Below, one piece after another: positions 25,673 to 34,435 of a stretch of DNA of 64,000 nucleotides. Positions within the stretch are counted from its first letter, which is position 1, and every line of letters begins with the position of its first letter. Under the pieces are notes generated by a model. It did no database searches. It saw only the letters and a program-made list of their open reading frames with translations, and had not been told where the DNA came from. The DNA comes from Janthinobacterium sp. 1_2014MBL_MicDiv (GTDB lineage Bacteria; Pseudomonadota; Gammaproteobacteria; Burkholderiales; Burkholderiaceae_D). The position numbers and the translations under genes were made by a program. The stretch spans positions 5,580,001 to 5,644,000 of the forward strand of contig NZ_CP011319.1 in assembly GCF_001865675.1 (NCBI RefSeq), written 5' to 3'.

Positions 25673-26676
25673 AAGTAAATCGTCGCCGTCACCGTATCCT
25701 TGTAGTCGCCGGGACGCGGCGACACCTGCGCCGGTACCCGGCCATACACCGTCACCGGCACGCTCACGCCCGTGCCCGTGCCCGTAAACATGCTGGTGCC
25801 AGCCGTGCCATCGCCCCATAGCGGGCCATCGAGGGTCGACGAGAGGCGATAGCTGACCTTGTCCGTCGTCAGCGTATTTTTCATTTGCCGGTTGGCCACA
25901 TTGGCCGCCACGCTGCCGCCGTTGAAGGCGATCTGGTAAGCATTGTTGTTCACGCAGCGCACCGACAGGGTGCTGGTGCTGCGCAGGTTGCCCGTCAAAA
26001 TCGACGCATTGGCGAAAGCCATCGGACTGGCCGTGATCGTGCAATCGTTGACGGCCGTCGCATTCACCGTGAAGCCGAAGCTGCCGCTGTTGACGGTGCA
26101 GCCGAACAGGTTGACGAGGCCATACGTGGTGTAGGTGTACGTGCCCTGGCCGGCAAAGCTCGACGTGTAGACGGTATTCGCGTTGGCCACCGTCGGCACG
26201 GCCGCCAGGCTGGCGCCGGCCGGTATCTTCGCGTACACGGTAAACGTCGTGGAATACGTGCCGGCCGGGGCCAGCAAGCCGGCCGACAGGAATATCGTGA
26301 AGGTCGACGGCGCGCCCGGCACGCCGGCGCCGCCCCAGATCTTCGCCGTCGCGTACGAACTGTCCACGTAGACGTTGTATTCCATCCGTTGCGTGCCGTT
26401 GCCCAGCTTGCGCGGCAGGGCCGAGGTGGAATTCGTGCCCAGCCCCAGCGAGATGCACGCCTGCGCATTTGGCGTGAGCAACTGCCCCAGGTTCAGCGAG
26501 AAAAACTGGCAGCTGAGGGTGCCTGTTGCCTGTGCCACATAATCGGTGCCGGAAATCGGGCTGACGTTGCCGAAATCGATATTCGTCATGCTGACCGTGC
26601 ACGTGTCGGCCGCCTGCGCCGCGCCGCCCCAGGCGCAGCCCAGCAGCAGGATCAGGCATGGCAGCAGGCGGCGCAT
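25669..26676 (-). CDS. Spore coat U domain protein with two SCPU domains (probable tip adhesin)
   Basis: 335 residues from the ATG at 26676. A signal peptide (1-22, GGAAQA-AD) is followed by two SCPU domains of about 150 residues each. Each begins with the Cys and 'IDFGNVSP'-like strand (CTVSMTNIDFG; CTITASPMAFANA) and ends in the family closing strand, here DYKDTVTATIYF. As the last gene of an archaic chaperone-usher operon with two domains it is the likely tip subunit, as CsuE is in Csu pili. Its ATG overlaps the usher stop by one base. Confidence 0.87.
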   Translation of the reverse strand: MRRLLPCLILLLGCAWGGAAQAADTCTVSMTNIDFGNVSPISGTDYVAQATGTLSCQFFSLNLGQLLTPNAQACISLGLGTNSTSALPRKLGNGTQRMEYNVYVDSSYATAKIWGGAGVPGAPSTFTIFLSAGLLAPAGTYSTTFTVYAKIPAGASLAAVPTVANANTVYTSSFAGQGTYTYTTYGLVNLFGCTVNSGSFGFTVNATAVNDCTITASPMAFANASILTGNLRSTSTLSVRCVNNNAYQIAFNGGSVAANVANRQMKNTLTTDKVSYRLSSTLDGPLWGDGTAGTSMFTGTGTGVSVPVTVYGRVPAQVSPRPGDYKDTVTATIYF

Positions 26677-29036
26677 CAGCGGCCTCCCCCGGCGCCGCAG
26701 CGCAGCGGGCCGATCGCGGGCAAGCCGCCGGTTGCCGGGCGCACATAGGCAAAGCGCACCGTGCACAGGCTGTCGCCCTCGCCAATCTGCAATTGATTTT
26801 CCTCAAGCAAGTCATCGACGAAGGCGATGCCGTCGAACCCCACCACCGTGCGCTTGCCGCTCTGCACGTGCAATACGGGCAGCCCGGGCGCCAGCGGCTT
26901 GCCGTCCGCATCGTGGATGATGATGGTGGCCGCGCTATAGCGTTCGATCGGGAAGGCGGCCAGCACGCCCGCCAGGTGCTGCGGCACCACGTTCAGATTG
27001 GTCACGGGCACGCGCGCATCGACGTCGAGTTCATCCGTGGCGATGCTGATCTGGTTATTGCCATAGGGATTCAAATTCGGCACCAGCAAATAGCCGCTGC
27101 TGCCCGTCACGCCGATCTGGCGGTTTTCATGCAAGACGGGAATATTCGCCACGCCGGCCGTCGATACCAGCGCGAAGCCGTTGCCCACCTGGCGCGCCGC
27201 CGCCACGTGGCCATCCATCAGCACCAGCGCGCCGGTAGCCCCGAGCGAGGAGGCATTGCCCGTGTCGCCGTGCTGCGTGCGCGCGGACACGCGGCCGTAA
27301 TTGCCCAGGTATTCCAGCTGCGCCTGGCGATAGGCATTGCTGCCGACGGTGCCCGCCTGCACACCCCAGCCGAAGCCGCCGCCAAAGTCGGCCGTGCGCT
27401 GCACGCTGAGGCTGCGGCCATTCTCGCCATTCTGCCGGTTGCCGTTCACGCTGACGGCCAGGTTGTTGTCGAACGCCATGCTCAGGCCAAAGTAGAAGCC
27501 CCGCTTCGCGCGCTGCCGCAGATCCTGGAACAGGCTGGCATTGAAGAACAGGCCGTGGAACAGCGTGGCCGAGTAGCCGACGGTGGCCAGCTTCGATGGC
27601 GGCGCGCCGGGCGTGCGGTAACTGATATAGCTGGTGCTGACGCTACTGCCTGCCGGCAATGGCAAGCTCACGGTAAGGCGGTCCGCCGCGCGCACCACGG
27701 GGCTGCCGTCGCGCGAGGCCAGGTCGCCGAAGCCGGCGCTGGCGCGCACGCTTTGCGCATCGACGCTGAAGCGCGGGCCCAGGTATTGATAGCCGGCGCT
27801 CAGCTGCGCGCCGCGGCTGCTGCCCGTGCTGGCCGACAGCGCGCCGTTGAGGACACCAGCCTGGCCCAGCCGCCACAGCACGCCCGCGCCCGCCTGGTAC
27901 AGGCCGGCGGCCAGTTCCGCATGGCCTTCGACGGTGAGGCTGTCGCTGACGCCATAGCGGCCCGACGCGCTGGCGACGAGCTGCCGCTCATAGCCGAACA
28001 GGCGGGTGCCGTAGTCGCGCCGCACGGCGCCGGCCTCGAACGAGTAATCGCTCAGGCCGCCGGCCAGCATGCGCGTGTCGACATACAGGGGCAGGACGGT
28101 CGTCACGCTGCGCCCCAGCGCATCGTGCGTGATGATGGTCGCTTGCCCGGCGCCATTGATGCCGGCCACCTGGTTCAATACGAATGGGCCGCTGGGCACG
28201 CTGGCTGCATATTGCTGCACGCCATTGACGTACAGGCTCAGCGACGAAGGCACGAGCGCCGTGCCGTCGACGGAGGCGACGGGAAACGTCAGCAGGTCGG
28301 GACGCAGCTGGAAATTCTTGCGCCACTGCACGCCACCGACGCGCACGGCGCGGCTCCAGCTCAGCGAGGAGGTAATCAGGTCGCCCACCTGCCAGGTGCG
28401 CAGGGTGTCGGGATCGGCGTGGCTCCAGAACGTGTCGAAGCGCATGTACTTGCGCTGGCCCGTTCCCAGGTTCAAGGTGCCCGTATTGCTGAACACGCCG
28501 CTGTCATTGAAGTAACGCACATCATTGAACAGGGCAACGCGCCGCGTCTGGCCCAGCTCCGCGTACGCTTCGTAATTGAGGACGGCGCCCGGCGTGACGC
28601 GCGCCGGCGGCGTCTGCGCCAGCGCGCGCGCGCTGATGCGGTAGGGCGAACGCAACTCGTCCGCCACCTGCAGCGAAATGCTCTGGCGCGCCGCGTCATA
28701 GTCATAGCCGAGTCCGGGAATGGCATCGAGCGCCACCTCGGTCTGGCCGGGCGCACCGAGGCGCGCCGGGTCCAGCCCAAGCTGCTGCAAGTTCGCCACA
28801 CTGCTGCGCAAGCCCTTACCCACCTGGGTAAAACGCAAGATCAGCCCCGTTGATTCAGCATTCACACTCACCTCCAGATACAGTTCATTCGGCGTCGCCG
28901 GGTCGCTGGGCAGGCGGGCCGGGCCGGGATCGGCGCCCGACTCGCCGCTTGCCGCCGCGCCATCGGCCCTGGCCAGCGGCACCATGGCCAGCAGCAGCAA
29001 GGTCCAGCAGGTCCGCCATGTCAGTGCGCGTTTCAT
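26676..29036 (-). CDS. Outer-membrane usher of an archaic chaperone-usher pilus
   Basis: 786 residues with an N-terminal signal peptide (MKRALTWRTCWTLLLLAM). The usher features are an N-terminal domain with ELYLEVSVNAEST, a long 24-strand barrel region (about 130-640) with NFQLRPDLLTFPVASVDGTA and GPFVLNQV plug-type motifs, and C-terminal domains with SSGYLLVPNLNPYGNNQISI. It exports and assembles the SCPU subunits across the outer membrane. It is shorter than FimD (about 850), as archaic ushers are. It follows the chaperone gene by 66 nt. Confidence 0.92.
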   Translation of the reverse strand: MKRALTWRTCWTLLLLAMVPLARADGAAASGESGADPGPARLPSDPATPNELYLEVSVNAESTGLILRFTQVGKGLRSSVANLQQLGLDPARLGAPGQTEVALDAIPGLGYDYDAARQSISLQVADELRSPYRISARALAQTPPARVTPGAVLNYEAYAELGQTRRVALFNDVRYFNDSGVFSNTGTLNLGTGQRKYMRFDTFWSHADPDTLRTWQVGDLITSSLSWSRAVRVGGVQWRKNFQLRPDLLTFPVASVDGTALVPSSLSLYVNGVQQYAASVPSGPFVLNQVAGINGAGQATIITHDALGRSVTTVLPLYVDTRMLAGGLSDYSFEAGAVRRDYGTRLFGYERQLVASASGRYGVSDSLTVEGHAELAAGLYQAGAGVLWRLGQAGVLNGALSASTGSSRGAQLSAGYQYLGPRFSVDAQSVRASAGFGDLASRDGSPVVRAADRLTVSLPLPAGSSVSTSYISYRTPGAPPSKLATVGYSATLFHGLFFNASLFQDLRQRAKRGFYFGLSMAFDNNLAVSVNGNRQNGENGRSLSVQRTADFGGGFGWGVQAGTVGSNAYRQAQLEYLGNYGRVSARTQHGDTGNASSLGATGALVLMDGHVAAARQVGNGFALVSTAGVANIPVLHENRQIGVTGSSGYLLVPNLNPYGNNQISIATDELDVDARVPVTNLNVVPQHLAGVLAAFPIERYSAATIIIHDADGKPLAPGLPVLHVQSGKRTVVGFDGIAFVDDLLEENQLQIGEGDSLCTVRFAYVRPATGGLPAIGPLRCGAGGGR

Positions 29037-29102
29037 GGTTTAACCCGGTTGCGCCCGCTGCCGTGGCACGCCACCAGCGCGCCCGCCATGACGGCAGTTT
29101 TG

Positions 29103-29837
29103 TTAAGGTGTCGAGTTCTTGGCAACGAGCGCCTTTGCATTCACATTGACCGTTATAGTCAGCGGCCCGTCGAGTTCCGCTTCCCGCGCGACGGGCAATC
29201 GCCAGACGCGCATGCGTTGCGCCAGCACATAGCCAAACAATCCCTTGCTGATGACAAATTCCTTGCCGGCCTGGTTGCTCAGTGTCATCGCACCGATCTG
29301 GGCGTGGAAGTTGCCGCTGTTCTTGACGCGCAGCATCCATTCCCCCTCCTGGCGGAACACGTGCCAGTCGAGGATTTCCTTGCCTGGCGCGCCGCTGGGC
29401 AGCACGAACACGGGCACCGAATAGCGCAGGCGGATATCGACGCCGCTGCGGCCCGCCTCATCCTCGCGGCTGACTTCATCGATGAGCACGCGATACGTCT
29501 TTTCCTGCGCCGCCGGACCGGCCTGGGCGCGCACCAGGCGGATGGTCTGCCGGCTGTTCGCGGCCACTTCGACAATCGGCGGACTGGCCACCAGCTCCTG
29601 CGTCGGCGCCAGCACTTCCTCGCCATTGCGCTGCTCCCAAGCGAATACCCGCACCTGTCCGTACATGGGCTGGTCGCCGAGGTTTTGCAGGTTGATTCCC
29701 GCCGCACTCTGTTCGGCGCGAAAATTGATCGTCACCGGCGAGATCTGCAGGTTGGCAGCCTGCCCGCCCGCGGCGCAGCACAGCGCAGCGAGCAGCGCCA
29801 GCAGCGGCCTGAACAAGGAGGCGGAGCGGACCTTCAC
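29103..29837 (-). CDS. Periplasmic pilus chaperone (CsuC-like)
   Basis: 244 residues from a GTG start 11 nt after the stop of the SCPU pilin gene, with AAGGCGG ahead of it. A signal peptide (1-27) precedes a PapD-like immunoglobulin fold: ANLQISPVTINF, NSRQTIRLVRAQ with the conserved Arg in the subunit-binding strand, and EKTYRVLIDEVS, then the LRYSVPVFVLP strand. It folds and delivers pilin subunits to the usher. An in-frame upstream extension would run into the pilin gene and is rejected. Confidence 0.9.
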   Translation of the reverse strand: MKVRSASLFRPLLALLAALCCAAGGQAANLQISPVTINFRAEQSAAGINLQNLGDQPMYGQVRVFAWEQRNGEEVLAPTQELVASPPIVEVAANSRQTIRLVRAQAGPAAQEKTYRVLIDEVSREDEAGRSGVDIRLRYSVPVFVLPSGAPGKEILDWHVFRQEGEWMLRVKNSGNFHAQIGAMTLSNQAGKEFVISKGLFGYVLAQRMRVWRLPVAREAELDGPLTITVNVNAKALVAKNSTP

Positions 29838-29848
29838 GCGGGCCCGCC

Positions 29849-30379
29849 TTAAAAGTACACGGTGGCGGTGATGGTCGACTTGTAGGTATCGGGCGCCGGT
29901 GTCGCCTGTGGCGGAATGTTGCCGTACACGGTGATGGGCTGGGAAGAACCCGTGCCCGTGCCGCCCACGGTATCGGTGCCCTGCGTGTCGCCCCACAAGG
30001 TGGCCCCCGCCGTCTGGTACAGGTTGAACTGCACCTTGCCGAGGTTGCCGCCGGTGCCGCTCATGTAGCGCGTGGTGCCGGTCGACCCCGTGCCGGAACC
30101 GGCGGTCAGGCCCACGTTGTAGGGCGTGGTATTGGTGCAGGTGACATTCACGGTCGTATTGACGTTAACGGCAGTAGCCAGTACGCCCTGACTTTGGCCA
30201 AAGTCGAGATTGGCCGCCGAAATGGTGCAATTGGCGATGATTTTCAGGGTGACGTCAAAGGTCGTGTTATTGCTGCCGTTCAAATACACGGCCGCATCCG
30301 CCGAGCCAGGCAGAAATGCCGTACCGGCGATGGCGACGCTGGCGACAGCGATCAAGCGGGGGAAAGTAGCTCGCAACAT
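29849..30379 (-). CDS. Spore coat U domain protein (major pilin candidate)
   Basis: 176 residues from the ATG at 30379 with AGGAGGT 5 nt before it. A signal peptide (1-28, GSADA-AV) is followed by one SCPU domain with ANCTISAANLDFGQ, VNVTCTNTTPYNVGL and the ending DTYKSTITATVYF. First gene of the operon and single-domain, it resembles CsuA/B-type shaft subunits that polymerise by strand exchange. The gap to the divergent regulator (30380-30727) must contain its promoter. Confidence 0.88.
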   Translation of the reverse strand: MLRATFPRLIAVASVAIAGTAFLPGSADAAVYLNGSNNTTFDVTLKIIANCTISAANLDFGQSQGVLATAVNVNTTVNVTCTNTTPYNVGLTAGSGTGSTGTTRYMSGTGGNLGKVQFNLYQTAGATLWGDTQGTDTVGGTGTGSSQPITVYGNIPPQATPAPDTYKSTITATVYF

Positions 30380-30727
30380 AATACCTCCTGATGATGGAAC
30401 ATCATTAATGAGCCCTCCAATATGAAGGGCATCGAGGATAGTCACGGTATTGCCGGCGTTTTCTTGGGCACGCAAACCAGGACAACAAATTACAGGGCTG
30501 AGAGCCAGGAACGTGGGGGCATCAGCTTTTTTTGCCGCATTTGCAAAACAGATTTTTTAACAAGCGACATTGCTTAAAATCAATGCCTGAGTGAATTATT
30601 AGCGATCTGGGAAATCGCCGCTTCTGCTGGCGGCGAAACATCTTTTGAAACACGAGAAAAGCAGAAAAAAAAGAAAAAGCGAGGCATAATAAGCCACAAC
30701 TTGCTTTTTGGTTAAGTCATCCATGCC
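30380..30727. other. 348-nt divergent intergenic region
   Basis: This separates the pilus operon from the receiver/AraC gene and is much more AT-rich than its surroundings. It contains a perfect 7-bp hairpin (TCGCCGC 30615-30621 with GCGGCGA 30630-30636) and a CATAAT (30685-30690) that could be a -10 for the regulator, without a matching -35. No open frame with coding character. The pilus operon promoter should lie in its left part, but I cannot place it. Confidence 0.5.
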
Positions 30728-31534
30728 ATGCCATTGACCAGCGAAACCATCAAAAAAAACATCTTGATCGTGGACGATTCCGCGTTCGAGCAGCGCATGC
30801 TGATGGAGCTGCTCAGCGAGCAACCGTACCGTTTCAGCATCGCCTTCAACGGCTACCAGGGCTACCAGCTGGCGCTGGCCACGCGTCCCGACCTGATCCT
30901 GCTCGACGTGCGCATGCCGGAAATGGATGGCTACACGGCATGCCGTTTGCTCAAGGCCAATCCCGATACCGAGCAGATCCCCGTGATCTTTCTCAGCGGA
31001 GCAGATGCCGCGAAAGAACGCATCATGGGCTTGCAAGTGGGGGGGGTCGATTACATTTCGAAGCCATTTACGCCGGAAGAGCTGGCCGCGCGCATCCATA
31101 TCCACCTGGGATTGATGCGTAAAAGCAACAGTACGCCGCCCGCCGTCACGCCGATCGGCGAGCGCCAGCAGCATCCGGACCTGGTGTTCGTCAATGCCGT
31201 CAAACAATTAATACTCGATAACCTGGGCAGCCTGCCCAACCTGTCCGAGATCGCCCGCAGCGTGGGCACCTACCGCGAAAAGCTGACCCTGATGTTCCGC
31301 GAGCAGACGGGCATGACGGTATTTGCCTTCATCCGCGAAGCGCGCATCGCGCGCGGCGTGGAATTGCTGCAGCAGACCGACATCGACGTGCAGGATATCG
31401 CCCTGCTGATCGGCTTTCACAATGCGGGCAACTTCGCCACGGCCTTTCGCGAACGCATGGGCGTCACGCCCAGTGCCTACCGCCAGCGCCTGCAGGAGCA
31501 GACGGGCCAGCGGCAGGTATCGAACGGACACTAA
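30728..31534 (+). CDS. Response regulator with AraC-type DNA-binding output
   Basis: 268 residues: receiver (10-130) with the acidic pair at 16-17, phosphoacceptor Asp60 in LILLDVRMPEMDG, Thr/Ser region FLSGAD and the Lys of DYISKPF. An AraC-type double helix-turn-helix follows (about 165-262: LSEIARSVGTYREKLTLMFRE, then DIALLIGFHNAGNFATAFRE and MGVTPSAYRQRL). It is divergent from the SCPU pilus operon, its most likely target. No histidine kinase gene is adjacent. It ends 13 nt from the convergent TonB receptor gene. Confidence 0.9.
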   Translation: MPLTSETIKKNILIVDDSAFEQRMLMELLSEQPYRFSIAFNGYQGYQLALATRPDLILLDVRMPEMDGYTACRLLKANPDTEQIPVIFLSGADAAKERIMGLQVGGVDYISKPFTPEELAARIHIHLGLMRKSNSTPPAVTPIGERQQHPDLVFVNAVKQLILDNLGSLPNLSEIARSVGTYREKLTLMFREQTGMTVFAFIREARIARGVELLQQTDIDVQDIALLIGFHNAGNFATAFRERMGVTPSAYRQRLQEQTGQRQVSNGH

Positions 31535-31547
31535 GGCTGCCGCCAAC

Positions 31548-34106
31548 TCAGAACTTGTAGTTCAGCTTGAGGGACGCGAAGCGGCCGCGCGGGTCGGCCT
31601 GGGTATAGTCGAAGCCCGACGCCGAGTAATCCCACGGCGCGCGCTTGTTGGCCAGGTTCTGCACGATGAAGGTGACGTTTGCGGCCGGCGTGACTTGCCA
31701 GCTGGTGGTCACGTCGAACGTGCTGAAGGCGGCCACCGATTCATCGAGATGCGTGTTTTGCGCATAGCTGCCCACATAGTTCCACGTCAGGGTCGACGAC
31801 CATTTGCCCTGCTCCCAGGTGGCCGAGGTGACGCCGCGCCATTTCGGGATCGAGCCGAAATAATTGGTGCCGGCGCCATCCGTCAGCGGCGCGCCATCGG
31901 ACAGCGGCTCGGCAAAGCGCAGCACGCGGCTCAGCTGGCCGGCCAGGGTCAGCTTGCCCCAGTCCTTGTCGACGAAGCGCTGGCGCAGGTCCAGGTCGAT
32001 GCCGGACACTTCGCGCTGGCCCTGGTTGCGGTACTGGCGGTACAGCGTGGTGATGCGGCCGTCGGCGTCGCGCGTGATTTTTTGCGGCGCCGTCGCCTCG
32101 TTGGCGATGGTGGTGGTGGCGCTTTCCGTGCCGATCACGCCATCCTGCTTGATGCGGTAGTAATCGAGGCCGATGCTCGAGCTGCTGGTGGGCGAGACCA
32201 CCACGCCCAGGTTCAGGTTGTTCGAACGCTCGGGCCGCAGCGCCGTATTGGCGATGGTGATGGCCGTCACGCCGCGCGTCTGCGTCGGCGTGATCGGGTC
32301 GCGCGGATCGAGCACGCTGACATAGCTGACGGCCGTGCTTTGCGTGATTTCCGGCAGCGACGGCGCGCGGAAACCGCGCGACACGGTGCCGCGCAGCAGC
32401 AGCCACGGCGCCGCCTGGTAGCGCGCGCTGGCCTTCGGCGAGAACGCATTGCCAAAGTCGCTGTAATGGTCGGCGCGGCCGGCCAGGTTGACGGAGACGT
32501 CTTTCACGACGGGGACGTTAAATTCGGCAAACAGGGCCGACACATTGCGCGAGCCATTGATGATGTTGATGGCCGGGCGCAGTTCCGTGCCCGACAGCAC
32601 GGCCGTCGAGGTTTGCGAATCCATCTTTTCGCGGCGCCACTGGGCGCCGGCGGCAAAGCCCAGCGGGCCGGCCGGCAATTGCCACAGGTCTTTCGCCGCC
32701 GAAAAGTCGACCGTGTCGAGCGTCGATTCGGCCGGACGCAGGGTCGACAGGCGCAGGCGGTTGCGCACGGCTTCGCTGTTTTGCGACTGGTCGAAGAAAT
32801 TGTAGCTGCCGTCGGCCAGCACCTTCTGGAATTCATAGCGGTTGACGAAGTTCTGCACCGTCTCTTCCAGCTTGCTGCTCGAGTGGCCCACGGCCGCATC
32901 CCAGTCCCAGCCCGCCAAGGTGCCCTTGACGCCGGCCAGCGCGCGGTAGAACGTGACCTTGTCCTGCTTCAGGCGCGGCCCCAGGTCGAACAGGGTGGCC
33001 GTGAACGGCAACGGCGTCGCGCCCGGATTGTTCGGATGGCCCACGGGCAGCACGACGGGAATCGTGTCGAGCGCCTGCGTGGCGTTGTTCCACACGCGCG
33101 TGGCATTGTTGACGGTCAGCGGCGCGCTGAAGGTCTGGTCGGCGCGCGAGTAGCTGTGCAGCAAGTCGACATATGCTTCCGTGTCCGCGTTCAGCTTGAC
33201 GGTGGCGCGCGCGGCCGTATGCACGCGCTGGATGCCGGGAATCAGGGTCTTGTACGGCGACGGGTTGTAGGCCAGCACCTGGCCCGTCTTGCCGGGCGTG
33301 ATGTCGCCATAATTGACCAGTTGCAGCGGTCCGCGCACGCCGCCCAGTGTCCGCGTCGGATCCGTGCCCGCGTAATTGGTGATGGCCCAGCCCAGGCTGC
33401 CCCGCTGCTGCTGGCGGAAATCCGCATCGCGCATCCACGCCACGTCGCTTTGCTGCAGCTTGTCGCGTTGCTGCGCATCGATCGAGAAGACCAGGCTGTA
33501 GCCATCTTCCTCGAGCTTGCCAAAGCCCGTCTGCAGCGCCGCGCTCTTTTCGTGCTGGCCCGTGCCTTCGGTCGAGCCGCCCCACTGCGCCGTGATGTCC
33601 GTGCCCGTGAATTCCTTGTACAGGATGATGTTGACCACGCCGGCCACCGCGTCGGAGCCGTAGACGGACGAGGCGCCATCCTTGAGCACCTCGATGCGCT
33701 GCACGGCCGCCATCGGCAGGCTGTTCAGGTCGACAAAGGTTTCCTGCAGGTTCTGCGCCGTCGCATAGCTGGCCACGCGCTTGCCATTGACGAGGATCAG
33801 GGTGTTTTTCTGGCCGATGCCGCGCAGCGACAGGCCCGAAGTGCCGGCCGAAAAACTGCCCGTGTACTGCTCGTTGTAGCTGTTGCCGCTGTTGGCGGAG
33901 ATCGCACGCAGCACGTCCGAGACGCTGGTCTTGCCGCTGGCTTTCAACTCCTTGGCGGTGATGACCTGCACGGCGCTGGCGCCCTCCTTTTCGCTGACGC
34001 GGATATTCGACCCGGTGACGTTGACGCGCACCATCTCCTCCTCGGCGTGGGCGAAGGCGGGAAAGGCAGCGGCGATGGCAAGACTGATGGCGAGTGGTTT
34101 GAACAT
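31548..34106 (-). CDS. TonB-dependent outer-membrane receptor
   Basis: 852 residues with a signal peptide (1-21, AFAHA-EE), a plug domain (about 25-165: VNVTGSNIRVSEKEG, SGLSLRGIGQKNTLILVNGKR cut at LVNG, RIEVLKDGASSVYGSDAVAG) and a 22-strand barrel ending in the aromatic LKLNYKF. A short TonB box precedes the plug. It imports a substrate across the outer membrane using TonB energy. The upstream gene is pnuC, which hints at a vitamin or nucleoside ligand, but the 329-nt gap and separate promoter make this weak. Confidence 0.93.
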   Translation of the reverse strand: MFKPLAISLAIAAAFPAFAHAEEEMVRVNVTGSNIRVSEKEGASAVQVITAKELKASGKTSVSDVLRAISANSGNSYNEQYTGSFSAGTSGLSLRGIGQKNTLILVNGKRVASYATAQNLQETFVDLNSLPMAAVQRIEVLKDGASSVYGSDAVAGVVNIILYKEFTGTDITAQWGGSTEGTGQHEKSAALQTGFGKLEEDGYSLVFSIDAQQRDKLQQSDVAWMRDADFRQQQRGSLGWAITNYAGTDPTRTLGGVRGPLQLVNYGDITPGKTGQVLAYNPSPYKTLIPGIQRVHTAARATVKLNADTEAYVDLLHSYSRADQTFSAPLTVNNATRVWNNATQALDTIPVVLPVGHPNNPGATPLPFTATLFDLGPRLKQDKVTFYRALAGVKGTLAGWDWDAAVGHSSSKLEETVQNFVNRYEFQKVLADGSYNFFDQSQNSEAVRNRLRLSTLRPAESTLDTVDFSAAKDLWQLPAGPLGFAAGAQWRREKMDSQTSTAVLSGTELRPAINIINGSRNVSALFAEFNVPVVKDVSVNLAGRADHYSDFGNAFSPKASARYQAAPWLLLRGTVSRGFRAPSLPEITQSTAVSYVSVLDPRDPITPTQTRGVTAITIANTALRPERSNNLNLGVVVSPTSSSSIGLDYYRIKQDGVIGTESATTTIANEATAPQKITRDADGRITTLYRQYRNQGQREVSGIDLDLRQRFVDKDWGKLTLAGQLSRVLRFAEPLSDGAPLTDGAGTNYFGSIPKWRGVTSATWEQGKWSSTLTWNYVGSYAQNTHLDESVAAFSTFDVTTSWQVTPAANVTFIVQNLANKRAPWDYSASGFDYTQADPRGRFASLKLNYKF

Positions 34107-34218
34107 GGTTTCCTCTTATTGGGATTGCAGCCTCTTTCAGATAAAAAAGGCCGAGCGGGGGCACGCGGACCGGGTGGGCCAGCGGACAACAACAAACGGG
34201 GGCAGGAACGAATTACGG

Positions 34219-34240
34219 GATGCGTGGACGCGCACGCATC
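34219..34240. repeat. Perfect 8-bp inverted repeat in the receptor leader
   Basis: GATGCGTG and CACGCATC separated by six bases. It can form a hairpin in the leader RNA or serve as an operator. Confidence 0.55.
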
Positions 34241-34253
34241 GGCATCCACTGCG

Positions 34254-34268
34254 CCATGCATTGCATGG
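34254..34268. repeat. 15-bp palindrome in the receptor leader
   Basis: CCATGCATTGCATGG, 7-bp arms around one base, 13 bp from the preceding inverted repeat. Its symmetry suits a dimeric DNA-binding protein. Confidence 0.5.
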
Positions 34269-34348
34269 TCAGCTGGTGCCGGGTGGCGGAAAAAATGGCA
34301 GAAAAAGTAAAGCGCAACATAAAAGACACCGGTAAGCGGGGAAATGCC

Positions 34349-34377
34349 ACTATATCGCGGTGCCTTTATGGCGTGAA
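34349..34377 (-). promoter_or_regulatory. Candidate sigma-70 promoter of the TonB receptor
   Basis: Minus-strand TTCACG and TATAGT (five of six to consensus) separated by exactly 17 nt. The start would fall near 34342, about 235 nt before the receptor ATG. Confidence 0.5.
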
Positions 34378-34435
34378 CGAATTAAAAATTGAATGTATAT
34401 ACGATTTGGATCTAAGGACTTGGTTTTTGGCAACG

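Larger units (their letters stand above)
34107..34435 (-). other. 329-nt leader region of the TonB receptor
   Basis: No gene is seen. It contains a good promoter at its far end (34349-34377), giving a leader of about 235 nt, with two perfect palindromes inside (34219-34240 and 34254-34268). I looked for thiamine-pyrophosphate and cobalamin riboswitch signatures and found neither. An SD (AAGAGGAAACC) precedes the receptor ATG. Confidence 0.5.

Noticed and set aside
31422..34310. 962-codon plus-strand frame opposite the TonB receptor
   Set aside because: Antisense to a clear receptor gene; the product is Arg/His/Gln/Gly-rich without family motifs, as expected for the reverse frame of a GC-rich gene.
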